The position numbers and the translations under genes are program-made. A stretch of 64,000 nucleotides of DNA from DATARH01 sp036008175. GTDB taxonomy: Bacteria; Pseudomonadota; Alphaproteobacteria; ATCC43930; CGMCC-115725. Below the pieces are notes generated by a model that had not been told where the DNA came from, did not search any database, and saw only the letters and a list, made by a program, of their open reading frames with translations. Shown here piece after piece: positions 1-8,064 of the stretch. The stretch spans positions 1-64,000 of the forward strand of contig DASYOB010000086.1 in the NCBI GenBank assembly GCA_036008175.1. The letters are read 5' to 3'. Position 1 is the first letter of the stretch. The number at the start of each line of letters is the position of its first letter.

Positions 1-480
1 GCGGCGACGCTGGGCGTGTTCGGCCTGTCGACAATGTGCGGACGGTTGCTTGCGGGATATCTTGTTGATCGGATTTTTGCGCCTTATGTCGCCGCCGCGT
101 TCTTTCTCGCGCCGATCGCCGGGTTCCTGCTCCTCGCCACCGCGACCGGCTCGCTTCCAGCGCTCGGCGTTGCGCTGATGGGGCTCGGCCAGGGCACCGA
201 AATCGACCTGATCGCGTTTCTCGTCAGCCGCTATTTCGGGCAGAAGAGCTTTGGCCAGCTCTATGGCTGGCTGTTCATGATGTTCCTATTGGGCGCGACG
301 CTCGGCCGATTCCTTGGTGGAGTCGTTTACGATCTCGCCCGGTCCTACACGCCGTTCCTGATCGGCAATGCCGCCGCGCTGGTCATCGCGGTCGCGCTCA
401 TCATCCGGCTCGGCGCCTATGCCTACCCGGTCGAGCGCGAGCCCGTATCCGAGACACTCAGCAAGGCTGTTGCCGAATAG
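1..480 (+). CDS. MFS transporter, C-terminal part (5' truncated by window edge)
   Basis: The reading frame is open from base 1 (A-A-T-L-G-V-F before the first possible GTG at 16), so this is the last ~159 residues of a longer gene. It contains about five hydrophobic membrane spans, an early G-R-x-x-x-G-x-x-x-D loop (CGRLLAGYLVDR) typical of the cytoplasmic loops of major facilitator carriers, and a short charged tail. Family members are ~400 residues and move small organic solutes across the inner membrane by proton or substrate exchange; the FGLSTMCGRLLAGYLVD stretch resembles OxlT/monocarboxylate-type carriers, but no substrate can be assigned. Its TAG stop directly abuts the TAG of the convergent amidohydrolase, with no spacer. 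Confidence 0.8.
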   Translation, partial: AATLGVFGLSTMCGRLLAGYLVDRIFAPYVAAAFFLAPIAGFLLLATATGSLPALGVALMGLGQGTEIDLIAFLVSRYFGQKSFGQLYGWLFMMFLLGATLGRFLGGVVYDLARSYTPFLIGNAAALVIAVALIIRLGAYAYPVEREPVSETLSKAVAE

Positions 481-1977
481 CTATTCCGCTCGCGCGCCGT
501 AGCGGTGGACGTGGTAGGGCATGCGCGCGAGGCCGGGGCAAAAGCTGCCGACGACCGGCTCCAGCGCCGCGTAAAGCGCGCGGTTATCCACATTGGCGGC
601 GTAGAGCCGCTCGCGCGCAGCTTCGGCGCGCTCGCGCAGCGCGGCGAGATCGACCCCGACCGGCTTGCGGTTTTGCACGACGAGCCGGCCGCCGATCATC
701 ACGCTGTCGACCGCGGTGCCATCCTCGGCATGGACGAGCTGGTTGACCGGGTCGTTGAGCGGCAACCAATTCGGGTGATCGAGGTCGAGCATCACCAGAT
801 CGGCCTTCCAGCCAGGGGCGATCCGCCCGATCCGATCGCCAAAGCCCAGCGCACGGGCGCTGCCCGCGGTCGCCGCCAGCGCCGCCTCGCGCGTCGTCAG
901 CCAGCGTTGCCATTCTGGCCCCTGCACCTTCGAGACGAACGAGGCCAGCCGCATCGCCTCGTACATATTCTGATTGTCGGCGCAGGTCGCCCCATCGGTG
1001 CCGATGCCGAGATTGACCCGGCGCTCGAGCATGGTCCGCGTGTCGGCGAGGCCGCTGCCGATCCGCATATTGCTGCCGGGGTTGTGCGCAACCGAGGCGC
1101 CATGGTCGCCGAGCCGCGCCATGTCGTCGGGGTCGAGCCAGACGCCGTGCGCGACGGTGAAATGCGGCCCCAGCACGCCGAGTTCGTCGAGATGCGCCGT
1201 CAGCGTCTTGCCGTAGAGTCGCATGCCCACCACCGCCTGTACCTTCGATTCGGCGACATGGCTCTGCAGCCCGACATCGAAATCGCGGGCGATCGCGGCA
1301 CAGCCGAGGATGAATTCGTCCGAGCAATGGTGCGGGATCGTCGGCGCCACCGCCGGACGCACCCGGTCGCGGTCGCCCGGCCAGTCCTTGAGCCCGGCGC
1401 GCACCGCCGCCAAGGTCGCTTCCGCCGGCGCAAGGCGTAACGCCGCGACCCGCTCGCGCAACGGCGGCGGCAACGCCTCGGCAAGGCCGGGGATCACCTC
1501 GAAGAAAGAGCGATCGGCGATCATCGGCGCGATCACCGCGCGCATGCCGATTTCAGCGTAGGCCGAGGCGACCAACGCCATCCCCTCGGCACTCGGCAGC
1601 GGCCATTCGAAGACCAAATCGTAGCAGGCAGTGCAGCCCTTCAGCACCATCTCCACGGCGCCGAGCAGCGCGGTCAGCTGAAGCTCCTCGGGGCCGCGAT
1701 TGCCGGTCAGCCAGGGCGCCGCCGTCAGTAAGAGTTCGAGGGTCCAGCGGTCGCCCATGCCCTTGGCGAGGTTGCCGTGGGCATGGGTGTGTGCGTTGAC
1801 CAGCCCGGGGTGGATCAGCCGGCGCGCCGCCGCGATCTCGACCGCGCCCTCGGGTGCGGGACAGCCGGGCGGGCCGATGTCGCGGATCGTGTCGTCCTCG
1901 ATCAGGATGTCGGCGAAATCGGCGCTTCCCTTGGCGATGTCGAGCACCCGTCCGCCGCGCAGGACCGTATAGGCCAT
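481..1977 (-). CDS. Amidohydrolase, chlorohydrolase/deaminase type
   Basis: 498-residue metal-dependent hydrolase of the amidohydrolase superfamily (AtzA/TrzN, guanine deaminase and cytosine deaminase-like group). The N-terminal beta-sandwich leads into HPGLVNAHTHAHG, with the metal-binding H-x-H at residues 63-65. A further metal or substrate His lies in QSHVAES (about residue 240), and GTDG (about 325) holds the conserved Asp. Length is normal for the group (450-500). Members hydrolytically remove amino or chloro groups from heterocycles in the cytoplasm; the actual substrate is not evident. It stands alone, convergent with the MFS gene, and the MFS carrier could be its uptake partner, which is inference from adjacency only. 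Confidence 0.85.
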   Translation of the reverse strand: MAYTVLRGGRVLDIAKGSADFADILIEDDTIRDIGPPGCPAPEGAVEIAAARRLIHPGLVNAHTHAHGNLAKGMGDRWTLELLLTAAPWLTGNRGPEELQLTALLGAVEMVLKGCTACYDLVFEWPLPSAEGMALVASAYAEIGMRAVIAPMIADRSFFEVIPGLAEALPPPLRERVAALRLAPAEATLAAVRAGLKDWPGDRDRVRPAVAPTIPHHCSDEFILGCAAIARDFDVGLQSHVAESKVQAVVGMRLYGKTLTAHLDELGVLGPHFTVAHGVWLDPDDMARLGDHGASVAHNPGSNMRIGSGLADTRTMLERRVNLGIGTDGATCADNQNMYEAMRLASFVSKVQGPEWQRWLTTREAALAATAGSARALGFGDRIGRIAPGWKADLVMLDLDHPNWLPLNDPVNQLVHAEDGTAVDSVMIGGRLVVQNRKPVGVDLAALRERAEAARERLYAANVDNRALYAALEPVVGSFCPGLARMPYHVHRYGARAE

Positions 1978-1989
1978 TCCCTCGCCCCC

Positions 1990-2379
1990 TCAGCTAAACT
2001 CGCCGCACCGGCGCCGGGTATTGCGCCACCAGCGGATCGGAGTCAGTACCGTGATGCCTTCGACAACGCTCTGCGCGACCAGAATCCGGTCGAACGGGTC
2101 GTTGTGCAGTGGCGGCAAATTGGCTACCCCCACAGCGTGCTCGCCGGTGACCGCAAGCTCCTGATAGCCATTGTTCAATAGATTGCGCCTGAACAGCCAG
2201 GCATCCACCCCAAAATTCGCTCGCCTAAGCGCGCTTTTGATGGCGATCTCCCATAAGCTGGCAACGCTGCACAGCAACTCGTTGGTCGGATCCTCGATCA
2301 GCAGTCGCGCGTGCGAGGAGAGCCGCGGCGATGGACCTGCCGCCCACAGCAGCAAGTGCGTGTCGAGCAGAAGCCTCAC
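1990..2379 (-). CDS. vapC: PIN-domain toxin VapC-like, frameshifted near the C-terminus
   Basis: 129-residue PIN-domain ribonuclease, the toxin half of a type II toxin-antitoxin pair. Acidic metal ligands are visible at D6 (LLLDTH), E44 (LWEIAIK) and D94/D97 (HNDPFDRI). After T113 the frame reads PIRWWRNTRRRCGEFS, unlike any PIN ending. Shifting frame at about 2040/2041 gives D-P-L-V-A-Q-Y-P-A-P-V-R-R-V and a TAG at 1994-1996, the usual PIN tail, in which the Asp is the fourth acidic ligand. One missing base (GCC to CC) explains it. As written the toxin probably lacks its fourth metal ligand and may be inactive; a consensus error is the alternative. It overlaps the antitoxin by 4 bases. Confidence 0.85.
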   Translation of the reverse strand: MRLLLDTHLLLWAAGPSPRLSSHARLLIEDPTNELLCSVASLWEIAIKSALRRANFGVDAWLFRRNLLNNGYQELAVTGEHAVGVANLPPLHNDPFDRILVAQSVVEGITVLTPIRWWRNTRRRCGEFS

Positions 2380-2624
2380 TTGTCTTCATCGCCATAGAAC
2401 ATTTTTTCGATCTCGTCGGCGAACATGGTGTCGAAATCGTCAGGGACTTCGATTCCGGGCATAAAGCCGAGTCGCTTCATCTCGCGCGCAGGCGGCGCGT
2501 CGAGCGGCACGACCTTGACCAAAGGCTTGCCGGCCTTGGCGATGATGAAGGGCTCGCCCTTGGCGGCACGATCGACCAGGCGCGAGAGATGCGTCTTGGC
2601 TTCACGGATGTTGACGGTTCGCAC
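2376..2624 (-). CDS. vapB: Phd/YefM-family antitoxin (VapB partner)
   Basis: 82-residue antitoxin. Its N-terminus, VNIREAKTHLSRLVDRAAKG followed by a lysine- and valine-rich strand, is the Phd/YefM DNA-binding fold; the acidic C-terminus (DDFDTMFADEIEKMF) is the flexible segment that would wrap the toxin. The stop overlaps the toxin start in an ATGA, the usual translational coupling of such pairs, with the antitoxin first. By family it would neutralise the PIN toxin and repress its own promoter just upstream (2625-2700). Phd-type antitoxins paired with PIN toxins are common in alphaproteobacteria, so the vapB symbol is functional rather than strictly by fold. Confidence 0.88.
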   Translation of the reverse strand: MRTVNIREAKTHLSRLVDRAAKGEPFIIAKAGKPLVKVVPLDAPPAREMKRLGFMPGIEVPDDFDTMFADEIEKMFYGDEDK

Positions 2625-2700
2625 GGCGCACCTTCGAAGAGACTAGCGAAACTTGGTCTATTCGCGGTCCGACGGCAACGGCGAGCCCGCCGCGAAAGAT

Positions 2701-3699
2701 CTATTCGATGACCTCGTCGGCGCGGGCGAGGAATGTCGGCGGTATCGTCAGGCCGAGCGCCTTGGCGGTTTTCAGGTTGATGACCAGCTCGAACTTGGTC
2801 GGCTGCTCGACCGGCAGATCGGCGGGCTTGGCGCCCTTGAGGATCTTGTCAACGAAGACCGCGGCCCTTCGGTACGCATCAGCCTCGGAAAACCCATAGC
2901 TCATCAGCCCGCCTTCATCGACGAGATCGCGAACGAAGGAAACGGCCGGTATTCGATACTTCACCGACAGCTCAGCGACCCGCTTGGTCGGCAAACTCGG
3001 TTGAACGACCATGGCATCGGGCCGTTCTTTCTCCATTGCGGGAAAGGCGGCGTCGAGTTCCGCGGTGCTGTGGATCATTACCGGCTCGATCATCGTGCCG
3101 GTGGCTTCGCCGCCAAGCCGGATCTTTTCGAGAAAAGGCTTCGAGAACGGATCGGGCGCATTGACCAGGGCCGCGACGCGACGAGCGGCAGGCAGCATAT
3201 CGCGGATCAGTTCGACGCATTTGCCGGCCAGCTCCGCGCCCACGGCGGCGATGCCGGTGACATTTCCGCCAGGCCGAGACAGGCTCTCCACCAGGCCGGT
3301 CGCGACCGGATCTCCTGCGGCCGCCATGACGATGGGGATTTCCTCCGTCGCCTGCTTCGCGGCCAGTGCGGCCGGTGTAAACCAGGTTACGATCAGATCG
3401 ACCTTGAGCCGCACCAGCTCCGCCGCCAAGGCGGGAAGGCGGCTCGCCTGTCCTTGGTCCGACCGGAACTCGAATCGAATGTTTTGCCCGTCGACATAAC
3501 CGCGCTCGCCCAGGTCCTCCCGAAACAACCGCCAAAACCGGTCGGAGCCCGGAGCGCCAACCACCAAGACGCCGACGACCGGTACTTTCGGCTGCTGCGC
3601 CGCGCCAGGGCGTGGCCAAACGGCCGCCGCGCCGCCAAGAAAGGCAAGGAGTTCGCGTCGCCTCAGCAGCAGGCCGTACCTGTTGTCGCGATCCTGCAC
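2701..3699 (-). CDS. ABC transporter substrate-binding protein, TrpX/PF04392 type (orphan)
   Basis: 332-residue periplasmic binding protein of the ABC_sub_bind (PF04392) family. The N-terminus has a Tat-like start (RRRELLAFLGGAAAVWPRPGAAQQ, shown here only to mark the RR motif and the A-A-Q cleavage zone), then two alpha/beta lobes beginning with VPVVGVLVVG. A GDPVATGLV segment and the SRPGGNVTG motif are hallmarks of this family. These proteins are abundant in Bradyrhizobium-like genomes, usually as orphans with unknown ligand, as here: no permease or ATPase is adjacent. It may partner with a distant importer. Confidence 0.82.
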   Translation of the reverse strand: MQDRDNRYGLLLRRRELLAFLGGAAAVWPRPGAAQQPKVPVVGVLVVGAPGSDRFWRLFREDLGERGYVDGQNIRFEFRSDQGQASRLPALAAELVRLKVDLIVTWFTPAALAAKQATEEIPIVMAAAGDPVATGLVESLSRPGGNVTGIAAVGAELAGKCVELIRDMLPAARRVAALVNAPDPFSKPFLEKIRLGGEATGTMIEPVMIHSTAELDAAFPAMEKERPDAMVVQPSLPTKRVAELSVKYRIPAVSFVRDLVDEGGLMSYGFSEADAYRRAAVFVDKILKGAKPADLPVEQPTKFELVINLKTAKALGLTIPPTFLARADEVIE

Positions 3700-3868
3700 C
3701 CGCGCCTCCCTTCCGTACGCCGCCGCGGCGATGATGTAGGGTCCAAGGCGTGACAGGAAGGCTTCTGATGGCCAACCCGGCGATCAGGCCGATCGGCCTC
3801 CGACTGGTTCCCGCGCTGCGACAGGCTCGCGCTTTCGGCCGAGCGCGCCGCCTGATATCTGTTTCGCG

Positions 3869-4447
3869 ATGCTGCAAAGCCTGTATGCGCGTATCCTCGC
3901 CCTCGCCGCCGGCCCGAACGCGCTGGCCGCGCTCTTGGCCGTTTCCTTCGTCGAAAGCTCGTTCTTCCCGATCCCGCCGGACATCCTGCTCATTCCGATG
4001 ATCCTGGCGCGGCCGCGCGACGCCTGGCGGCTGGCCGCGCTCTGCACATTGGCGTCGGTGGCGGGCGGGCTCCTCGGTTACGCGATCGGCTATTTCCTGT
4101 TCGACGCGATCGGCCGCCCGATCCTCGAATTTTATCATGCGATGGACCGCTACGAGGCGCTCAAGGCCGGGTTTCAGCAGTGGGGCGTCTGGATCATCCT
4201 GATCAAGGGCATGACGCCGATCCCCTATAAGCTGATCACGATCGCCAGCGGGGTCGCGCAATTCGACCTTGTGCTCTTTATCGGCGCCTCGATCGTGTCG
4301 CGCAGTTTGCGCTTCTTTCTGATCGCCGCGCTGCTGTGGCGGTTCGGCGACGCCGCCCGCGTGTTCATCGAGCGGCGGCTGATGCTGGTCACGAGCCTTT
4401 TCGCGGTGGCGCTCGTTGGCGGGTTCGTGGTGCTGCGCTATCTATAG
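3869..4447 (+). CDS. YqaA-family (DedA/VTT domain) inner-membrane protein
   Basis: 192-residue polytopic membrane protein with the VTT/SNARE-associated signature: FVESSFFPIPPDILLIPM (residues ~27-44), a re-entrant helix with paired prolines, and KGMTPIPYKLITIASG (about 112-127). Three or four further hydrophobic helices follow. The DedA/YqaA group is implicated in lipid flipping and membrane homeostasis; the YqaA branch has no fixed substrate. It begins a plus-strand run with dsbB 3 bases downstream and coq7 overlapping dsbB, a neighbour set often seen in alphaproteobacteria, so co-transcription is likely. Confidence 0.85.
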   Translation: MLQSLYARILALAAGPNALAALLAVSFVESSFFPIPPDILLIPMILARPRDAWRLAALCTLASVAGGLLGYAIGYFLFDAIGRPILEFYHAMDRYEALKAGFQQWGVWIILIKGMTPIPYKLITIASGVAQFDLVLFIGASIVSRSLRFFLIAALLWRFGDAARVFIERRLMLVTSLFAVALVGGFVVLRYL

Positions 4448-4450
4448 CCG

Positions 4451-4978
4451 ATGATTATGACGACCCGAGCTTTCGCGGGCGTCGTGCTCGCGGTCAGCGC
4501 CGCCGTGCTCGGGACGGCGCTGCTGTCCGAGTATTGGGGCGGCCTTGCCCCTTGCGAGCTGTGCCTCCTGCAGCGCTGGCCGTGGGCGGCGGCGATCGTG
4601 ATATCGCTCGTCGTTGTGCTGGTCGGCGATCGCCCTGCCTTGCCCTGGGTGGCGTTGATTCTCGGCCTCGTTTTCGCGATCGGGGTCGTCTTCGCCTTCT
4701 ACCATGTCGGCGTGGAGCAGCATTGGTTCGCCGGGCCCAGCGCCTGCACCGCGAGCGCCACAGGCGCGATGACCCTCGAGCAGATGAAGCAGCAGATCAT
4801 GGGCACGGCCCCGGTGCTGTGCGACCGCCCGGCCTGGACCTCGCTCGGGATTTCGATGGCCGGGCTCAACCTGCTCGCCTCTCTGATCATGGCGGTGTTT
4901 TGCTTCCTGGTGTTCGCCCGCGCCCGCCGCCCCGCAAGATCGCCGGCCGGAAGCGGCATGCGCCGCGGCGCCGCATGA
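4451..4978 (+). CDS. dsbB: Disulfide bond formation protein DsbB
   Basis: 175-residue inner-membrane quinone reductase that reoxidises the periplasmic thiol oxidase DsbA and passes electrons to ubiquinone. Four membrane helices are visible. The first periplasmic pair is C35-E-L-C38 followed by the QRWPW signature; the second pair is C99 and C124 in the larger periplasmic loop, matching the CxxC plus spaced Cys pair of DsbB. It starts 3 bases after the YqaA gene and its TGA overlaps the coq7 ATG (ATGA), so all three are likely one operon. The link to coq7, a ubiquinone biosynthesis gene, is functionally sensible because DsbB uses quinone. Confidence 0.92.
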   Translation: MIMTTRAFAGVVLAVSAAVLGTALLSEYWGGLAPCELCLLQRWPWAAAIVISLVVVLVGDRPALPWVALILGLVFAIGVVFAFYHVGVEQHWFAGPSACTASATGAMTLEQMKQQIMGTAPVLCDRPAWTSLGISMAGLNLLASLIMAVFCFLVFARARRPARSPAGSGMRRGAA

Positions 4979-5535
4979 CTATCATGACCCCTGGGCGTCC
5001 ATCCTATCTACCGGGCGATCCGCCGCCCGATGCCGAGATTGAGAGCATGATCCGGGTCGATCATGCCGGCGAATACGGCGCCACCCGGATCTATGACGGC
5101 CAGCTCGCGGTGCTGGGCCGCGGGCGCGCGCGCGACGCGATCCGCCGGATGGCGGAGCAGGAGCAGCGTCACCTCGCCACTTTCGAGAGGCTGATGCGCT
5201 CGCGCCGGGCGCGGCCGACCGTGCTGAGCCCGCTGTGGGATGCCGCCGGCTACGCGCTGGGCGCGGCCACCGCCTTGCTCGGCGAGCGCGCGGCGATGGC
5301 CTGCACCGTCGCCGTCGAGGAAGTTATCGACGAGCACTACGAGAAGCAGGCCGAACGCCTGGGCGATGCCGACCCGGAGCTGGCGGCAGCCATCGTGCAA
5401 TTCCGCGCCGATGAGCTGGCGCACCGCGACACCGCCTTGGAGCACGGCGCGACCGAGGCGCTTGGCTACGATCTGCTCTCCGCCGCGATCAAGACCGGCT
5501 CGCGGCTGGCGATCTGGCTGTCGACCCGCATCTAA
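4975..5535 (+). CDS. coq7: Demethoxyubiquinone hydroxylase COQ7
   Basis: 186-residue di-iron monooxygenase that hydroxylates the demethoxy-quinone ring late in ubiquinone synthesis. It shows the twofold ferritin-like repeat: E33 in DHAGEYGA, E63-x-x-H66 in EQEQRHLATF, then VEEVIDEHYEKQ and RADELAHRD, giving the four-helix-bundle iron ligands. The start was set at the ATG overlapping the dsbB stop (ATGA), which gives the compact bacterial length; the open frame upstream runs antisense-free through dsbB without homology and is a shadow. The gene ends just before a palindromic repeat element and converges on the penicillin-binding protein. Confidence 0.92.
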   Translation: MTIMTPGRPSYLPGDPPPDAEIESMIRVDHAGEYGATRIYDGQLAVLGRGRARDAIRRMAEQEQRHLATFERLMRSRRARPTVLSPLWDAAGYALGAATALLGERAAMACTVAVEEVIDEHYEKQAERLGDADPELAAAIVQFRADELAHRDTALEHGATEALGYDLLSAAIKTGSRLAIWLSTRI

Positions 5536-5544
5536 GAGCGGTTG

Positions 5545-5625
5545 TCATTGCGAGGCGCACAACGCCGAAGCAATCCCGGTGGGAGAAGGCACAAGCGGCG
5601 CGAGATTGCTTCGCTCCGCTCGCAG
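5545..5625. repeat. Dispersed imperfect palindrome, CATTGCGAGG type
   Basis: The left arm begins TCATTGCGAGGCGC and runs through GAAGCAATCCC; the right arm GAGATTGCTTCGCTCCGCTC ends at GCAGA and is its near reverse complement. This matches, from memory, the CATTGCGAGG...GAAGCAATC family of intergenic palindromes dispersed through many alphaproteobacterial genomes. It sits between the convergent coq7 and PBP genes and could fold into a hairpin that separates their transcripts. The right end is degenerate (CGCAGAAA in place of CGCAATGA). Confidence 0.7.
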
Positions 5626-5636
5626 AAAACAGAAAT

Positions 5637-7901
5637 TTACCGGCGCCAGATGCCGCGGTTGAAGGCGCGCGCCCGGTCCTCGGCGCCGCGCATACGCTCG
5701 GACGCGTTGGCGGCGGCTCGGCCAGCGCCATTGAGCACCACCGCTTCGCCGAGATCGTAGTCGCCGAGCTTGCAACGGTATTGCCCGGAGCCGTCCTCGA
5801 CCGGCTCGCAGGCGACCGGCCGGCCGGAGAGGTAACGGACGAGTTCGCGAGCAGGTGCCCCGGTCTCGCCGTCGACCCCGTCCAAATGAATAACCACGCC
5901 CTGCACCACCAATGTCCCGGTATCGACGACGAGCGGCGGGCCGCGCAACGGCCCCGGCGCTGCCTGGGTCATCGCGGCGGCAGGTTGAACCTCGGCAGGC
6001 AACGGCGCGCCGGATGCGGTGGACGGCGCAGCGGCGGAAGCAGGCGGCGTCGTGCTTCCGGTCAGCGCGCCGGGGATCCCCGGTGGCTGCTTGGCCATGA
6101 TCCGCTCCGCCTCGGTGGTGAAATCGTGCCAGATCTTGGCCGGAATATCGCCGCCGGCGACCTGGTCCATCGGGCTGTGATCGTCATTGCCGACCCAGAC
6201 CCCGACGATGATGTCTGTCGTGAACCCGACAAACCAGGCGTCGCGGTAGTCGTCCGTCGTCCCGGTCTTGCCACCCGCCCGCCGATCGAGCCGCGCCGCC
6301 CGGCCAGTGCCCTGGGTCACGACGGCTTCAAGCAGGCGCATCATGTCGGGCCAAGCCCCCTGCCAGCCGGGGCGATCGGAGACGGCTTCGGGCCGGATAT
6401 AGATTGGCGCCGAGCCCTTGCTCTTGATCGAGCGGACGGTATAGGGCTCGATCGATTTGCTGTCGGTCGCGATTGCGTCCATCGCGCGGGTCATTTCGAG
6501 CAAATTCACCTCGGCCGAGCCGAGCGCGATGCTGGGGACCGCCGGCAACTCGGACTGCACCCCCAGGCTCTTCGCCATCGCGATGACCCGATCGACGCCG
6601 ACTGCCTGGATCAGCTGGGCCGCCACCGAATTGAATGATTGCGCGAAGGCGGTGTCGAGCGACACCCGGCCGTGATAGCGGCCATCGTAATCTTTCGGTT
6701 CCCAGTCGCCGATCTGGACCGGCTGATCGATCACCGGGGTGTCGGGCCGGTAGCCGTTGCTGAGGGCGGTCAGATAGACAAATATCTTGAACAGGGAGCC
6801 CGGCTGACGGTGCGCCTGGGTCACGCGGTTGAACTGGCTTTCCGCGTAGTCTCGCCCGCCGACCATGGCGAGAATGGCCCCGTCCGGCGCCATCGCGACG
6901 AGCGCGGCCTGGCCGACATGGCGGCGCGCCCCGTCGCCGTCGAGCCAGCGGTGGACCGCCCGCTCGGCCGCGTCCTGCAGCGCCGGATCGAACGTCGTCG
7001 TTACGGCCAAATCAAGTGGCGAGGAGCCGACCAGCCGCTTGACCTCGGCCTCGGCGGTGTCGAGGAAATAATTGTCGTTGGGCTCGGTTTCCGGCGGCAC
7101 CGCGAGCTGCGGCGGTTGCTTGCGAGCTGCGCGCGCCTGCGCCTTGTCGATGGCGCCGCTGTCGAGCATCGCCTCGATCACGGTTTCCGAGCGCTTGCGC
7201 GCCGCTTCGAGATTGCGACTTGGCGCCAGCTGCGAGGGCGCGCGGATCAGGCCGGCGAGCATCGCCGTCTCAGCAAGATCGAGATCGCTCGCGGATTTGC
7301 CGAAATAACGCTGCGCCGCCGCATCGGCGCCAAACGCGCCGGCGCCGAAATAGACGTTGTTAAGATAGCGGGCGAGAATCTCCTGCTTCGAAAGCCGCGA
7401 CTCAAGCCAAAACGCCAGCATGATCTCCTGCACCTTGCGCCGCAGCGATCGCTCGGGCGACAGATAGGTCAGCCGCGCCAGTTGCTGGGTGATCGTGCTG
7501 GCGCCTTCTGCCGCGCGCTGGCCCCATAGGTCGCGGAATGCCGCGCGCAGCATGCCGCGCGGATCGATGCCGTCATGCTCGAAGAACCGGCGGTCCTCGA
7601 TCGCGACCACCGCCTTGACGAGGTTGGGCGGGAGGTGATCGGGTTTGAGCTTCTCGCCGCGATATACGCCGCGCGCGGCGACGGGCTCGCCAGTGCTCGT
7701 CGCGTAGATCGCGGCGCCGGGCCCCTGGTCGGCGCTGGGGTTCGGCTGGAGCGGCAAGGTGTAGGCGCAATACCCGATAAAGCCGATGACCAGCAGCAGC
7801 AGCACGCCGCCCGCAGCGGCGACGCCGATGGCGATGCGCCGCAGCAGCACTCGGTCAAGTGTGGTCGCCCCCTCTGGGCTGGTCGACAGCGGCCAGAACA
7901 T
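5637..7901 (-). CDS. Class A penicillin-binding protein (PBP1A-like) with C-terminal SNase-like domain
   Basis: 754 residues from the ATG at 7901; the frame stays open upstream to 8147 but that part is low-complexity and lacks homology. Order: cytoplasmic tail, membrane anchor (~21-48), GT51 transglycosylase (~65-235, catalytic E102 in IEDRRFFEHDG, STITQQLAR at 135-143), transpeptidase (~295-600, S369-L-F-K372, S422-F-N424, K545-T-G), a Pro/Ala linker (~607-655), then ~100 residues (656-754) reading VQGVVIHLDGVDGE, ELVRYLSGRPVACEP and RARAFNRGIWRR. That last part resembles the thermonuclease (SNase) fold. The enzyme polymerises and cross-links peptidoglycan in the periplasm. No catalytic nuclease residues can be confirmed by eye, so the tail may be only structural. 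Confidence 0.88.
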   Translation of the reverse strand: MFWPLSTSPEGATTLDRVLLRRIAIGVAAAGGVLLLLVIGFIGYCAYTLPLQPNPSADQGPGAAIYATSTGEPVAARGVYRGEKLKPDHLPPNLVKAVVAIEDRRFFEHDGIDPRGMLRAAFRDLWGQRAAEGASTITQQLARLTYLSPERSLRRKVQEIMLAFWLESRLSKQEILARYLNNVYFGAGAFGADAAAQRYFGKSASDLDLAETAMLAGLIRAPSQLAPSRNLEAARKRSETVIEAMLDSGAIDKAQARAARKQPPQLAVPPETEPNDNYFLDTAEAEVKRLVGSSPLDLAVTTTFDPALQDAAERAVHRWLDGDGARRHVGQAALVAMAPDGAILAMVGGRDYAESQFNRVTQAHRQPGSLFKIFVYLTALSNGYRPDTPVIDQPVQIGDWEPKDYDGRYHGRVSLDTAFAQSFNSVAAQLIQAVGVDRVIAMAKSLGVQSELPAVPSIALGSAEVNLLEMTRAMDAIATDSKSIEPYTVRSIKSKGSAPIYIRPEAVSDRPGWQGAWPDMMRLLEAVVTQGTGRAARLDRRAGGKTGTTDDYRDAWFVGFTTDIIVGVWVGNDDHSPMDQVAGGDIPAKIWHDFTTEAERIMAKQPPGIPGALTGSTTPPASAAAPSTASGAPLPAEVQPAAAMTQAAPGPLRGPPLVVDTGTLVVQGVVIHLDGVDGETGAPARELVRYLSGRPVACEPVEDGSGQYRCKLGDYDLGEAVVLNGAGRAAANASERMRGAEDRARAFNRGIWRR

Positions 7902-8064
7902 TGCTTGCGTCAAACGGCAACGGAGGAGGCTCTGTTCCCGCGGATGTGGTTGGTGGGCAGGACAATCGCGGAACGCGCGAAATTTCGGGCCGTTATCCAG
8001 TTGGGTATCGCGGAGGCGCGGCCGTGACGATACGAACGATTTCGGCCGCAGCGCAGGGCTGGCG

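Noticed and set aside
505..1440. Long plus-strand open frame over the amidohydrolase
   Set aside because: It is the antisense shadow of a well-supported minus-strand gene, Arg/His/Asp-rich with no domain.
2653..3753. Long plus-strand frame over the ABC binding protein
   Set aside because: Antisense shadow; no motif, and the minus-strand gene has a signal peptide and family hallmarks.
4336..4974. Upstream extension of the coq7 frame to 4336
   Set aside because: It overlaps dsbB entirely in another frame and is Arg-rich; the ATG overlapping the dsbB stop gives the normal COQ7 length.
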